Assembly (NCBI RefSeq): GCF_003286085.1
Contig: NW_020825350.1
Coordinates: forward strand, 806,001 to 870,000
DNA length: 64,000 bases
Source: Drosophila persimilis
Lineage: Eukaryota > Arthropoda > Insecta > Diptera > Drosophilidae
Reading direction: 5' to 3'
Positions within the stretch are counted from its first letter, which is position 1, and every line of letters begins with the position of its first letter. The notes beneath the pieces were generated by a model. It was not told the origin of the DNA. It did no database searches and saw only the letters and a program-made list of their open reading frames with translations. Made by a program: the position numbers and the translations under genes. Shown here piece by piece: positions 13,955 through 27,170 of the stretch.

Positions 13955-14446
13955 CTCTCCGCATCAACAGCCAAGTCGATTGAGCCGTGGCTGCCTGTCC
14001 ATCTGTTCGTCCCTATGAGCTCCTAGATCTCAGAGACTGTAAGAGATAGAGCAACCATATTTGGCATCCACACTCCAATGATATCGCCGCGTCACAGTGT
14101 ATTTAACAAATATTCCACCGGCCTCTTTCGCCCCCACAAAAGGCGAAAGTCTGTGATATGGAAAATTTTAAAGAGACGAAAAAATCAAAAACGCAATATC
14201 ACAGAGAACGACCATATATATCATATTGCCGAATCTGGATCAGATCGGATCATTGATATAACCAAAAGAAACAAATACGCTGCGTCCGACGACACGTTCT
14301 GACTGATTTTCTGTCTCTCTCTCCCTCATACACTCCTTGGCGTTCAATGTTAGCGCCCTCTGGCAGAGGTTAGCCATACTAAGTATCTATAAATATAGAG
14401 CTGCGGCCGTAGCAGCAACTCACAACATTCCCCCTCGTTAAATATA
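13955..14446 (+). mobile_element. DINE-1-like Helitron, nearly full length
   Basis: One of the most complete copies in the window. In order it has a 'caagtcgattgagcc' block, a degraded CTGTCC tract, 'gatctcagagactgtaagag', 'ccacactcc..gatatcg', 'gcccccacaaaaggcgaaa', 'aatctggatcagatcggatcat', 'gattttctgtctctctctc' and 'agccatactaagtat'. The right end reads 'gcagcaactcacaacattcccc'. It has no coding capacity, as expected of these non-autonomous Helitron relatives. Confidence 0.75.
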
Positions 14447-16105
14447 CATATGTTGTATATAGTATATACGGAATTAAATAAATGGAATTTATTTTAAAAT
14501 GAAATTTAATATTGAGTTTTTACCTAGAAGTTTGGGCCGAAACTGTGAATATCACAGCCAGACTGAAAGAACGCCGACTGAATATTCATTTCAGTATTTG
14601 TTTTATACTTATACTTAAAGCAAAAACTTTGGATAAATAAATTCTGTTGCAATAAACGAAGAGCAGTGTACACGGGAAGGCATACAGACGAACATGAATA
14701 TGGCCAGATACCAAAACAAATGCAAGCTGGAGTATGTTACACAAATTAAAAAGCTTTCACGCTGATTAATTTTTGTGAGAATGACAATCATGTATTTGTG
14801 CAATCTAAATGCATCGCCCATCATTCCGGTCTCGCGTATCAGGTCTTAGGGCCCCGGCGCCCTCTTTCACGTACACGCCCACGACAACGCCCTTGATCGT
14901 AGTTGCGTCACTGATGCAACAGTTGGACTTGGCCCTCGCCTTCACATCTGGAAAGGGAAGAGCACTGCACACGCCTATACAGGGCGATGTTCTTGAGAAG
15001 CAAGTAAATCATGCGTACCGATGACATTCCTAAAGGACAGTGAGTAAGTTGCAGTGATTTCTGGGCTCTCCAATAGAATGGTGACCGCTCGCGTCCGAAG
15101 AAATGGCAGCTGAAGATCACGTGTTGAAGCGGCAATGAAGTGAAATTGAATCAGCAGTGACCCTCTATTACTTGGTACAGATAAAAGATACCCCCTGTCT
15201 GCGCTTTCTTGTGCACATTGACTGGTCTGCTCCGTATGTGTTTATCAATTTAAGCACTCCGACGATGAGTTTTTTTCTTCGCTGCCTTGGTCCCCTGTGT
15301 TGGACATCCTTTTGATTGCGATTCTGGCTGCTTATAGTGCGTACAGTGTCTAGTGTCCAAATTTGCCAAATTCATGAAAATACAAAACAATAAACCATTT
15401 GGGTACGATTATTAAATGGATACGGCCTTTGAAAGGGCAGCTGGATGAAAACAGGTGGAATGAAAGAGATCAATAATCTGAATTAACATCTATGATAAAG
15501 GTTAATGCTGAGATGAAAAATCTTATATTCCAAGTTGAAAACAGGAAAACGAAGGATTGTATGCAGTTTTATGCAGTAATCAGAGAATTGGAAACTCTGG
15601 TGTACATCAAAATTGTTACGGCCAACTTTGAAACACTTTGACGTACGGGAAAAAGTGAGTTTGGGCGTTGGTGCTGTCCACCGAGTTGATGGGCTAGCTC
15701 AATAGCCACGTCCTTCATATTTCGTTGAGTGCCAACTCCAGCACTAAGTAGTTGTGCTGTGCAAAAAGCTGTCCTAACCGGTTGATCCCGAATTCTGGAG
15801 GACATCTCTGAAATTTCAGGTATGCAGGTAAATATACTTAATATAAAAGCGGCCCACGGTACATTTGCAGAAAACTGGTTTGTAAACTATGAGTAACTTC
15901 AAACATTGAATAATAAGAGATAACGGGTTCTTCCGAATCCTGTGACTTGGGTATTATTGGAATATATTTGTAATTTAAATAACTACATAAAAGTATAAAA
16001 CTCAATAAAACTCTGTGACAGTAATTTTTTACTCTACGCGATAGAAGAACTAGGTTGTAGACCTGGATACGTAGATTAAATCCGCAGACTTCGAATTTTC
16101 AATGT
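14447..16105. other. No gene seen
   Basis: Mostly AT-rich DNA. Short open frames at 14809-15024 (+) and 14908-15135 (-) overlap one another. The frame at 15569-15805 (-) has no recognisable motif. Nothing here is supportable as a gene. Confidence 0.4.
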
Positions 16106-16405
16106 AAAATAATAATCCGATCTGATCCAAATCCGGCAGTCTAGAAGATATCGTTATTCTGTGATTCTGCGTTTTTTTTTCTCGTATCTTTAAAATGGAT
16201 ATCCTTTAAATTCACTTGTAAATTCACTGAGATATCACACGAGTGTGGATACCATATGTGGTTTCTCTAGCTTTTATAGTCTCTGAGATCTGTTGATGCT
16301 GGTTAAGAATATATGTACTTTATGGGGTCAGAAACGCTTCCTTCTGGACGTTACAGACATCTGCTCTCAACACAAATCGAATAACCCCTATACTCATTTT
16401 GATTA
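16106..16405 (-). mobile_element. DINE-1-like Helitron fragment
   Basis: Minus-orientation copy. It includes 'ccgatctgatccaaatccgg', 'ctgtgattctgcg', 'gagatatcac..gagtgtggatacca', 'tagtctctgagatctg' and the outer block 'atgtactttatggggtcaga'. The right terminal segment is absent. Confidence 0.65.
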
Positions 16406-17934
16406 TCAGTTATAATAAACCAACTTGCAACTTGAACTCTTAGTGAAGAAAGCTTGTGAGCATGCACATACATATGAGCATGTGAACGCAGCTACATACA
16501 CATTATTGTATATTCCACTTCCATTCTTCAATGCTTTCGTCTCCTTTGTCTGTCTCCACTTGCGAAATGCCCCCTCTGCGGAGTTTTTGCGGTCTAAGAG
16601 CGAGATTTGCTTAGTCAGCCCTGCTTCACCCGATCCACCGCTTTAAAAATGGCACTGGTGATGCACCATGCTAGCCCTCTTTCCATACTTCGGCCGCTCT
16701 TCCTGGTTCGACCCCGCACACGGATCTAAACCAACCCCGAGCTCTGACCACTTTCACCGCAGCTCATAAAGCCGCAAAGTGCCGTTCTGACGTTGGCAGT
16801 GTCGTGCTGCACTTTCTACACTTTCCATTCATGCCACTCAATCCAAAACCCCACCGTACCCCCGTTATCAGGCATTCTCTGTCGTGAATTTTCTGCAAAT
16901 GCAAAAATGACGCTTGACTACGCACTCATATATGTACATACGTACGTACATACATACATATGTTTGTATGTACATATGTGTATGTGTGAGTGGGTGGGTG
17001 TGAGGGTACAAATGCCATAAATAATCTCCATCTCCAATTCAACATGCAGTGCTGAGTATCTACCACACTCACAGATCAATGGAACAGGGCTAGCCTCGGC
17101 CTCAGAGCCGAAATTGTTCCTCTTTCACCGCTATACACAGTCATGTGTAAAATATTAAGGAAACTTGGCTTTTTTAAGCAACACCTCTATAAAACTACTA
17201 CTTTTATTAGTTTTAAAGTGATCTTCATTTTTTTGTAGTACCTGAATCTTATTAGAGATAGTTTGGGAATAAAATATGTATCACCCAGTCGGAACTAAGT
17301 ATAACGTTATTTGATGCTCCATTAGACCAGCGGTGAGGTATGGTATGGTAGCATGAGATTTGTAGAGTGTTAATATAGGGACCAATTAAAAGTCGTTTTT
17401 CAAGTGTGATTCCATAGTAAATATCTGGTTCTCATAGACGTATTTTTTCTACAGAATAATTACTGGGTAATTCCTTTTGAGTTTTAAGGAACACTGAAAA
17501 CAATCTGATGCAGTTACAATTTTAAAGATACGAGAAAACAAAGCATTTCAAGCTATATTATCGACAAGATAGGATAATTTGGACTAGAGAGGATCATTAT
17601 TATAGCCAGAACGAAGAAAATATTTGTGGTAGACCTTCCTAGCGATCGCCGCCTCCTGGCGTCATGAGTAGGCTATAACGTCCGTTTGGTAATTCGTTGG
17701 TAAAAAAAAAAGAGATTGTTACGGACGGTGCATTGCGGTATATATGGACATATTTAACATTAGGTGGAGAGATGATAGCCGAAGTGCAAGAATTCCTTGT
17801 ACAGTGAAGGAAAGGCATAACTTTTTAGTTTACTGCTGTTTTAAAATAATTTCCATCGCGATTAAAAAAAAAAAAATTGTTTTTCTGATAAAATCAACCA
17901 AATAAATTTTTTGGACAAAACGAGCGGAACGTTG
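16406..17934. other. No gene seen; possible Tc1-like end
   Basis: Contains a TACATA/TATGTA microsatellite at about 16925-16985. At 17137 the sequence 'tacacagtcatgtgtaaaat' resembles the terminus of a Tc1-type element next to a TA dinucleotide, but I could not find the matching opposite end or a convincing transposase frame. The rest is AT-rich and unrecognised. Confidence 0.35.
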
Positions 17935-18165
17935 TGATTTATACCTGAAACTTAGTCAGTATGGCTCCCCCCGCCAGAGGGGGCACACTGCACCAGGAAG
18001 AGTGTGTGAAAGAGAGGGAATGAAATTTCATTTGTTGCTTCTGACCAAATTCGGCAATCTGGTATACATGGTCATTATCTATGATTCTGTGTTTTGGTTG
18101 TCTCTTGAAAATTGTGAATGCTACAGAAATCGGATTCTGTAAGATATAGCAGTGAGATATCGTTA
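17935..18165 (-). mobile_element. DINE-1-like Helitron fragment
   Basis: Minus copy starting at 'gtgatttatacctgaaacttagtcagtatggc'-like terminal text (broken here), followed by 'gccagagggggcaca', 'gaagagtgtgtgaaagagag', 'aattcggcaatctggtata' and 'tctatgattctgtgttttgg'. The left half is missing. Confidence 0.65.
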
Positions 18166-19646
18166 TAAATATAATATAAATATAAATATAATATAAATAA
18201 ATAAATATACTTTGTTGACAAGTGGTTTAGGTACTTAATATACGTTCTTGAAAAACACGCTGTGTATCATATGAAAGGTATTTTGAAATTATTTGGGCAC
18301 TATTTGCGGTCCCTGATTTTGATGGATCCTATGTTCTTGTAATTTGGCCTGTAATGGTCTGTAATGGTCTGTAATGGTCCTGTAATGTAATTTGTAATGG
18401 TCTTCTTTGTACAAGGATTCATTCTTAGTTCTAGTTGTGTGGAACTGCACATCATTCAATCTCAAAGTACCTCCAGTGGTCGCCAAATCGCTCAAATTTG
18501 GAAAAATTATGGGCAAGGAAAAAGAAACCACAGAATCTTAGGAGAAACTCATTCTGCATTTTCCCATTCAAGGCCAATTGCATGCTGTGTCGAAATTACA
18601 AATTCGGCGCACCGTTCAACGTTTAAGAAGAGCTTCGAACCTAAAAAGTTCGAATCAATTTTTGTTGGTTTTTTCCTCCAAAATAATACAAAGTTAACCT
18701 TTATGTACATAAAACCCGTCATTAACAGTAATTGGACATACAATAAAAGCTTGCAGGCATATCAACTGAGTATCGGTCAGGTTAAATATCTATGATGGTA
18801 CAAAACAAAGAGTAAAAATTCCTCCAGTTTTCAAATCATCAGCTCAACGTTTTCAAAGTGCCTTAAAGTTGCAGCACAATTCAAATTAAATTATTCGCAC
18901 TCCAATTCCTGAACACAAGATAACGACAAATACACACCTTACCACCGAGTACTCGACTACAAGTATTGAAAGCATTGTATGCTCTAATAAATAATAATAA
19001 ATTAAAGCTAACTGGTTAGAATCGGTTGAATATTGTAGTTGTGCTATGATAAGAGTTCCACTCGACTCCAGACACACCTAAAGCATCAGCAGTATTCCTG
19101 AGACTCTCACCCAGCATACGGATGCTTGCTAAGTGATCCAGCAAGTGTTTCTATTCAGTGAGACCTCCACCCCGCCCAATCCTTTCAAAGTATGGGCTGA
19201 AGTACACCTTTGATAGCAGGCGGAAACTGTTTCATGGCTTGTTTTATGGGTTTTATTGATGACTCATCAACGAAGGGATAGGGGCTTGGCCGCACTTGAT
19301 ATGCTGCTCATGTTATGGACCGAATTTTACGATTCGAAACGGCACCGTTTTCGATTTACTCCAGGAGGGAAGGACTCATTGATGACTACAGTCTGATAAA
19401 GCAGAATAAGAAAGGGACATCTTTATAATGTTTTGGTCCGACAAGTTCATGTATTGTCCTAGGGATACTAAGTCACGGTTTCTATAAAGACTAGAAATAC
19501 CAACTATTTTATGGGGTTTTTCCTAAAGCAAAACTGCTTTCGTTCTCATCCCTGAGAATCGAAAAGCCTACCATCGTACCACGTCCTGCGATTTTAATCC
19601 GATTGAATCGATTTGCACGTCGAGCAAATTTCAGACAGTAAGCCAC
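18166..19646. other. No gene assigned; short tandem repeat inside
   Basis: A 132-codon frame at 18397-18795 (+) is open but has no recognised motif. It overlaps an antisense frame, so I do not call a gene. A 10-bp tandem repeat (GTAATGGTCT) lies at 18349-18403. Nothing else was identified. Confidence 0.35.
18349..18403. repeat. 10-bp tandem repeat GTAATGGTCT
   Basis: Three clean copies of the ten-base unit are followed by two degenerate copies. It is too short for a satellite and looks like a local slippage product. Confidence 0.8.
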
Positions 19647-19651
19647 CAGTG

Positions 19652-20855
19652 CACTATGGGCAAAAAGTCAGAAATTTGTGCATAAAGTATATTTTTCTAT
19701 ATTTTAATAACTTGAAATCTAATGTTTTTCCCAATTTTTCCCACAACCGTAACTATTCATAAACTTTGTGCTATTGTTGCGGATTGTTTTTTAAAGTGAA
19801 GACAATTTGGAAATATGAAAAATAGTCGTGGGGGTATGTAGATTCAACGTTGTAGGTTGGTTTATATATGCTTTGTATGTTTTGTCGTGTATCGTCAATT
19901 GTTGTTCGAGTATTTTTACAGCTGAAATTTAGCAAATTTAGTTGTTTTCTGTAGAGCTTAACTTGTTCGCAGCGCGCGATTGCGAGCAAATAAAATTGGT
20001 ATGTTTTTCGTTAAAGTATTCAGATTACGGTGATAATAACATCTTTTGCCCCTTTTTGCCCGTTTTCGAAAAAAAAGGCATATTGCAGCCGAGTATGAGT
20101 TTGGGACAAAAACGGACGTGATGACTCTGCCGTATCGAAGTGAGTTTCGGAAAAAATTAACAAAAATCAAGTCAGCAACTCACACGTTGATCAACTATGC
20201 GCAGTTTCATAGCACACGTTAAGAAATATTTGCCTAAATGCAACTGTATGATTTCAAGGTTTAAAGTTAATCATTCAAGGTGGCTTTCGCAGGCGATTGT
20301 TATAACCTTGGATTGTTATAGCCTAAAAAACTTCGAAACCACGGATTTTTACTCCAAATGTTTTAAACCAAGGCCTTCGATTCTAAAATATGGTGTTAGT
20401 AACTTGCATGCCTGGATTAAATTTTTTGAATTTTTATTAAACGTATCCTATCTTCTGATCCACTTATATTCATATGTTTAAATGAAAGGCAACATAAATT
20501 AAAGAAAAAACCTTTGCCAGCAGGCGTAATAAATCTTTTAAAATGCCCACCACCCCAGAACAATGAAACAATCACGTCAGATACAGAAAATGAAGATTTG
20601 GACTACGCTGACGATTCTGATGCTAGTCTAGAACTTGAGTTAGACGATGATAAACAAAAAAACATATCTGTTAATACAATTTTGAATTAATACATAGAAA
20701 TGTATATTTTGTCTTGGTTGTGGGAAGAGGTTTTGAAGGTGTAGATTGATGGAAGAAAAATATTGATTAATACTTCACATTTTTGCGCAAAATTTGGAGG
20801 CTCTCACTTTAAAATTTAACTTTATACACAAATTTCGGTTTTTTTGCCCATAGTG
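19652..20855 (+). mobile_element. Transib-family DNA transposon, internally deleted
   Basis: A 1,204-bp element with terminal inverted repeats. The left end starts CACTATGGGCAAAAAG and the right end, read in reverse, starts CACTATGGGCAAAAAA. Over 37 bases the two ends differ at only about four positions. It is flanked on both sides by CAGTG (19647-19651 and 20856-20860), a perfect 5-bp duplication. Known biology: Transib elements make 5-bp GC-rich duplications and their ends begin CACWATG, like the RAG heptamer. Internally, on the plus strand at about 20390-20450, 'SNLHAWIKFFEFLLNVSY' resembles the conserved C-terminal block of the RAG1-related Transib transposase. An acidic tail follows at about 20540-20690. 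Most of the transposase, including any catalytic triad, is missing or frame-broken, so the copy is dead. Confidence 0.8.
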
Positions 20856-20860
20856 CAGTG

Positions 20861-23800
20861 TAGAAAGCATTCAAATACTTGTAGGTTCTTTATTAAGTAA
20901 TCCACAAACAGAATTAATTTAGTTTCGATACCGTGTTATTTGTGGAATCATCAAATCAAACTCAATATGGAAATCAATTGAAAATGTTTCTAACCACAAC
21001 GACGCTGGGGAGAGTCTGTCTTCAGTTCAAGCTAGTGCCCTCGATTGTCCAGATTTCGGGCCGGTTCTCCTGGCAATTTATGTTGCCCCGACCACATTCT
21101 GGTCGCATATGCAGATTAAGCTGAATGGGCTTGTCTGCCCACGAAGCAGATCATGTTTCAAAGAGCCAGTCCCACAACCAGACTGAGCCAGATATGGAGA
21201 TATGGAGACGGAAACGTAGACAGAGTCGGAGCCCAAGACGAAGCCGGAGCCGGAGCCGGAAGTGGGGTAAACTAAAGTGTTGTTGGCTTGTTACGCAGAT
21301 GGTAGACATATCCCCAGCAGGATGTGCGCCAAGGATATGCTTGCAGGGCAAACAAATTTACCCATAATGCTGTCAGATGCATATCAGACTATGCCGTAGT
21401 AGAAGCCTGAGCCAGAAGTTGAAGTCGACCTAAAATTTACCCTTGCCAAGGAAAAATTCCAGGCTTCTGTCAAACCCAATGTGGCCGAAATTTATATACC
21501 AAACCAAACTCTTCGCCCAAAGAATGTCTCGGGGCGAAAATTAACAAATTTGCATCCGAATCTATAAATATTTAAGTATGAATATCTCTGAATTGTGATA
21601 TATGTATTTAATGCTCATAACGTCTTCAACTCGACTTCAACTTGAAAGCCTAAAGGAACGGTAAAGCGAAAGGGTATTGGCAGGCATCCAACTGAGACTG
21701 CCACTGCGACCGAGCCTAAGCTGGGGAGCTGCTTGCTTTCTTGTTGTCCTGAAAAATTTTTGGATTTCGACTTTTCCCGCTCCCACTGCTCTTATGGCTG
21801 TTGTTACTCCCACCAAGGATGTTAGACCAAGCAGGACTCCATCTTCTGTTGCTCCTTTTCTTGCTGCAATTTTTGAAATATGCACAAAGCAAATAGTGCC
21901 ACCCGCTGGGATCCGTATCCGTTTTCTGTTGCCTTTGCTGTGGTTTTTGTAGTTTCTGGATAATACTGTTGACCAGATGGCCACACCGACTTCCCACTGA
22001 GCCGGTGTACTGTGCAGGCGGTCGGATTCTTGGTCTTGAACGGATTCCATCTTTTTGGTCCCGGCAGATGAATGATGCTAGCTACAGTTCCTGTTGGGTT
22101 CTGTCTCGGTTCGTTTCAGTACGGTCTGGGCCAGTGTTGGGGCCATCATTTGTGTATTTCCCGACAAATTGGATTTCATCTAGGGTATGCTCTCCCTCCT
22201 ACTTTCTCTGCTCAATTAACTTTGTTGCCCCGACCAAAACATGCCATTTCTCAGGCTTCCATCTCCAGCTGCAGCTTCTTCGGTCCCTCCCTTTTTTCTT
22301 GCCCTGGTGCTGTCCTGGCCACACATCGAGTCCATTCTTGATGAATGGCCTGTGATTATGCTAAAGCCCCCAGAATCTTGCCTGCTCTCAGGAAGCTTAA
22401 TTCGTGCTATACCCACAAGTTTATGTGCATATGTTCACCGGTCAGCAACGACATCGATCAGACAAGGGATCGATGGTTCCTGCCATAAGTAAAGGAATTT
22501 TCGATTTTGCAGGCTACATAGTATTGTATATTTTTTTGGAAGCCAAAGATTGGTTTGTTTCGAAACGGAAATATTGCGTTGCATAGTGGTATCCATTCAT
22601 TTCAAAATTATTATGTATTTAGATAATTTAATTTCGGATTTATCCATGGTAATGAAATTATATGTCAATTAGTTAGCTTTAAATTAAAAAATAATATCGG
22701 CAAAGAATTTTATGAAAATGTGTTCTTATTGAATTTTTTTCTATTTTTTGTTATGCTGGTCATTTTGGAGGAACTCCCCACATGCTGCGATACGAAGGAT
22801 TTTTTTTTAGGATTTCAAGGGAAAAAAACTCATTGAGAATTTGGATAGAGAATTTCGTGTGTTTAGGATGTTGAATGGGATAAGCTTACACGAGCTGGAG
22901 ATGGTAGAGAGGAAGATCATGAAGCTGAAGAGCCACAGGAGCTAAAATTAATTACATATATAATATTTTAATGGCTGAACTCTTGTTCGTTAATAAATTG
23001 CATTGTTACATCGAAGCAGCACATTGGCAATATCTAATTGAGATCTTATCTCCTCTTCAGCAATGCATCTTCGATAGTTTCACCCCTGACAATAGCATTC
23101 TGATTGTGTCCTTAATAAAATGATTTCAAGTGTCAAGCGAATCGCTATCCTCGCTTTTCACTCTATTTTTCGGTTTTTTCTATCGCCGGGATCATGCCGA
23201 TCAGATTCCTATCTATAAAATCAGAAGTGAATTTTACTTAGGTTGATTGTTGAAACATTCCATTTGGAAAAATGGAACTTTCTAACTTTGTTCGTCTTTT
23301 ATTATCTTATTATTTTTAGAACCGCTTTTATGCTCCATCAATTTGTCATGCAATTTTCAACCATTCTGAAATTTTCTTAGAACCAGCGCCGATAATCTAA
23401 GATCTCTCGAGATATTACTGAGCTTCCTGTAGTATACTAGAATACACCAAATGGAACAGCCGATTTTATGATAGTGGCAGATTCCGTTTGAACCTTCAAA
23501 TTAATCTGAGAAAGTCAGAACGAGCGACCATAAAATATGATTAAAATCCATCGCCTTTCAGAATTCATATGAAAAGAGTAGCCCCAAAGGAATCTCTAAT
23601 TCAAATGTACACCGGAGGCTTCCCGGCTGTGCTGTTTTTCAGTGTTGGTAAAAACACGCAAAGTGGCAGAGCAGGGAAATAGAGGAGAAACGATGACAGC
23701 AGCAGCGACGCGATAATGATTTCCGTTTTCACACCTCGCTGCGACACAAAGGATGTCAAATGAAAAAAGTGCAAGCACTCACCCGGTCCAATCCATGCAC

Positions 23801-26555
23801 CAGAATCGGAGCATGGAGTAGAAGTGATCCATTTTTCAGGCGCACAGTGGCGTGAACAACCTTAAAAATCCCGCTAAGTTCACATAAGCCAAGGGGTCAA
23901 CATACATATGTACATACTGCAATTTTCGATTTCGTATTAAACCTTTTTGACTACCAACTGAGTATTTTGTTTGGGTTTTAAGATCTTTTCCAAAAAATTC
24001 AGTGTCTACAAAAAAATTTGAACTTATTTTGCAAAGCTTTTTCGTAAGCTATATTTTTCCTTTAGACTGTTATATCTGTATCTGTCTGTAGTATTTCATT
24101 CATTCAAAATTTGAAATTTGCTTTAATAAATTCTGGCTAAAAAATACATTTGTATTACTCGTATAAATATAATAGAATAGCCCGATTCCGACGACTGAGC
24201 TTTTTTGAAAAAACTTCAATTTATTTTTTGTATTTCTCATTTTTTTCATATTGAGGGATCAGAACTTATTACAATAATTAAAACAAATATCTTACATTTT
24301 GCTCCATCAGTTGCTCTAAAACAACTCTCTCTATACAATCTAAAGTCCTGGCTCATCAAAGCTTGAGCCCACGAATAAAGTCATACCATACATGCAAAAA
24401 ATAATGATCGCTATTATAAACAAGCATCATATAAAAGTTAATGTTTTCAGTAACAGATCCTAAAAATATTATACAAAAATAATAAACAATTTTGTACTTC
24501 TGTTTTTCTGGAAAACCATTAGAATTTTATTTTTCTTATGCGGGGAACTAAAAATATGAAGTCTGAACTTTGACATCACATTATCATCGCAGATCCTTTA
24601 ATGCATACATACAAACATACATAGGGTGATACTTTGTTCACTTACTTATGCGGAATCATATTTGTTTTCAAACCATATTAAAACTTTTTGCAAATCCAAA
24701 ATTTGATTTTGAAACTAAGCGATGATTTTGGGGTCGCTTACACCACTGTGCGGGGAGGGGAGGTGACGACGGCACCGACGTCAGCGGAAGTGCAGCATTT
24801 GCACATTTCCGGCGCTGCTCACTCAGCCCGTGCATAATCGATTAACTGGCGCGCATAAACATGACCGCAAATGTGCAAATGCACGACCACAGACAGAGAC
24901 GCGGAAGGAGACTGGGGTGGACTCCGGGCCGTATCCCCGTTCAGCCGGGACCGGTGCTCGGGCAGGGGCTGGGAATGGGGCAGGAGGTTCCTGTAGCGGG
25001 TGATGTCGACATGCATAAATGCAAATGCCATGGCAATACATATGCAAATTACTTTTCACACACTCTGCTTCACAAAAATGCACCACAATCCAGACGGATA
25101 CGAATACGGCCACGGCTTGCGGGCTACGGGATGCGGGCTGCGGGATGCGGGCTGCGGGTTGAGACAACAATTATGGATGTGAATGAGGATGTGCGCGAAT
25201 GCATAGCTGGTTATAGTAGTCTGCCACTAATTTTGTGTTTTCTCTGCGGGCTGATATCCACTAAACTAATTGCAAAGTGAGACTCTTCGCGATTTCCATG
25301 AGGAGACTGAGCAGGGTGGAAGCGATACAGATACAGATGTCTGTGGCGTTCCAAGTGCACACAGTAAATGGATACTGCTGGTGGGATTTTTTGCACTGAT
25401 GGGAGTTGGAAGCTGGAAGCTGGGACACTTAACTAATTCGGTAAGACTCAAGGTAGTCAATCACCGCAGCCAAAAAATGTTCTTTTAGTTTATGGGAATC
25501 GTATATCGAATCATATAAAAACAAAATTAAAAACAAAAACAGCATCCTACAATACACATATGTACATATATCGACTTTTTTTCTATGGTCGCTGGTAGCT
25601 ACTATTTCCATCCAAATATCATCAAAGTGACAGTAGATATAATAAAATCTGGTTGAATGCGGTCGGTTAGTCGTCAGACTTCGTGGAAACAGAGAAAATG
25701 GAGGGACATGGTCGTTGATTTTGATCACGAATATAAGAGTATGTTGGTAGATACATATGCTGCCTGTACCTTCTTGATTGGGTGATTGGTAAGCAAGTTC
25801 GTATCCTTATTATTTCCAAAATCTTCCGTGTAATCGATATCCTTGTGGGCTAGCATCCCATATCCGAGCCAGGAACCCAGCTTTCGTGCTTGCCGTTGCA
25901 TTGACAAAGTCACTCCCAGCTTGGCCAAGTCCCAACGAGATTTACGGCATTTCCGGAATGGGGTGGAGGAGGAGGTGAAGTGTTCAAGTAAATCAGAGAG
26001 CAAAGATGGCGAAAACTTTTGCCTCGATTTTTGGCAAATTAATTTTAGTTAAATTTCAGCACGTTTACGAGTATTGTTTTACCTTTCAGGGGATGGAAAG
26101 TGAAAACCAACAAATGACGGCTTGGATGGGAGCAGGTCCTGGAAGCCCGTAGGCTGTTGGGGGGCGTTGAAAATTTTGAGGCGTATAACTTTTGCCTTAT
26201 TGTGCTTTGGCGGAAGTTGAAAAGCCGAACAGCTGCAGGACCCGCCAAACGGGGAGGACGGCAAGGGAGTGGTATCTAAGATAAAAGTCTGGTGGTAGGC
26301 AGCAGACAAATGGCCAAAAAGTTGTCGGAAAAGTCCCCCCTAACTATAAGCCGCCCACGGCTCTTTTTCTGCTTCTCGGCACCCCGTACTCGTTGTGTAT
26401 AATGTACTCGTGCCGACGAATTTTACAGCCTAAGGGAAGCATTTTCGTCACGCAATATGGATGTTGGTTGTGCCGATAAAGTGAGCATCCCAGTTCTTGC
26501 TTGCGAGATTATCCCAATGGTGTTACACCACATAAGAAAAACTAGTATTATTGCA
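20861..26555. other. No gene seen; unexplained frames
   Basis: Long gene-free stretch. The plus strand at 21220-21260 has an Arg-rich low-complexity run (GGAGCC units), and 25125-25160 has a GGGATGCGGGCTGC repeat. Between 21640 and 22420 many open frames overlap on both strands without a motif I recognise; this could be decayed coding sequence on the minus strand. The remainder is AT-rich. Confidence 0.4.
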
Positions 26556-26559
26556 CTTT

Positions 26560-27170
26560 TAGACCGCCAGTAGCATTACGAGTATGTGGAAGATCCCTGG
26601 ATGTTTAAGCACTTTGGTGGGTCTTTTTTCCTAAATCCTCTGAGAGGGCCCTGTTGCTTCCCCCTCTATTAAGTTCAGGACATTCTCATAGGATGTGTTC
26701 TAAGTACTTCTGAAATCCGGCTGAAATGCCAAGGTTTTTTGAAGGTGTACACTTGTGTTCTTGGCCGTCGGAGAATCGCAAGATAGGGTCATCTTAAAGG
26801 TGGTCAATAACATTCTAGTAATACATACATAAAAGGTAATAGAGATACACCTGTAACCGTTCCTGAAGCATCCGTGCGGCATATTCTCATTCCCTTTGTG
26901 ATGCCTCTACATACTAGGCAATGCAATTTGACGCGATCAGACGCTGTTTTTCTTTGAGAGAACTTAGTCCCCAACACTATTTGCAGAATATGTGATAATT
27001 CTAGTGACTGTATTGAATGACTTTTTCCGGCTGAGGCCTTAGGTTTTACCGAAACTCCTATTGCAGGCAAAGAATGCGCTTTGGGTTTTATTTATGGTAT
27101 TTCTTAGGTGTGAGTTCCAGGTGAGTTTGGAGTCAAGGGCGACTCCAAGATAAAGGACTTAACTTGGAAA
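26560..27170 (-). mobile_element. Decayed non-LTR retrotransposon, RT C-terminal part
   Basis: Read on the minus strand from about 27165, the frame gives 'YLGVALDSKLTWNSHL', then 'NKTQSAFFACNR', then 'GKT' and a stop. This is the thumb/C-terminal region typical of Jockey- and Loa-type reverse transcriptases (YLGV.LD..L.W..H, then a GKTWGL block). Downstream text to about 26560 is frame-broken. The element is inactive and its exact clade is uncertain. Confidence 0.6.

Noticed and set aside
17137..17934. Tc1-type transposon suggested by a terminus-like sequence at 17137
   Set aside because: No matching opposite end and no readable transposase, so I do not call an element.
24819..25280. Overlapping 115- and 139-codon frames on opposite strands
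   Set aside because: Repeat-driven GC-rich frames with no motif and no splice support.
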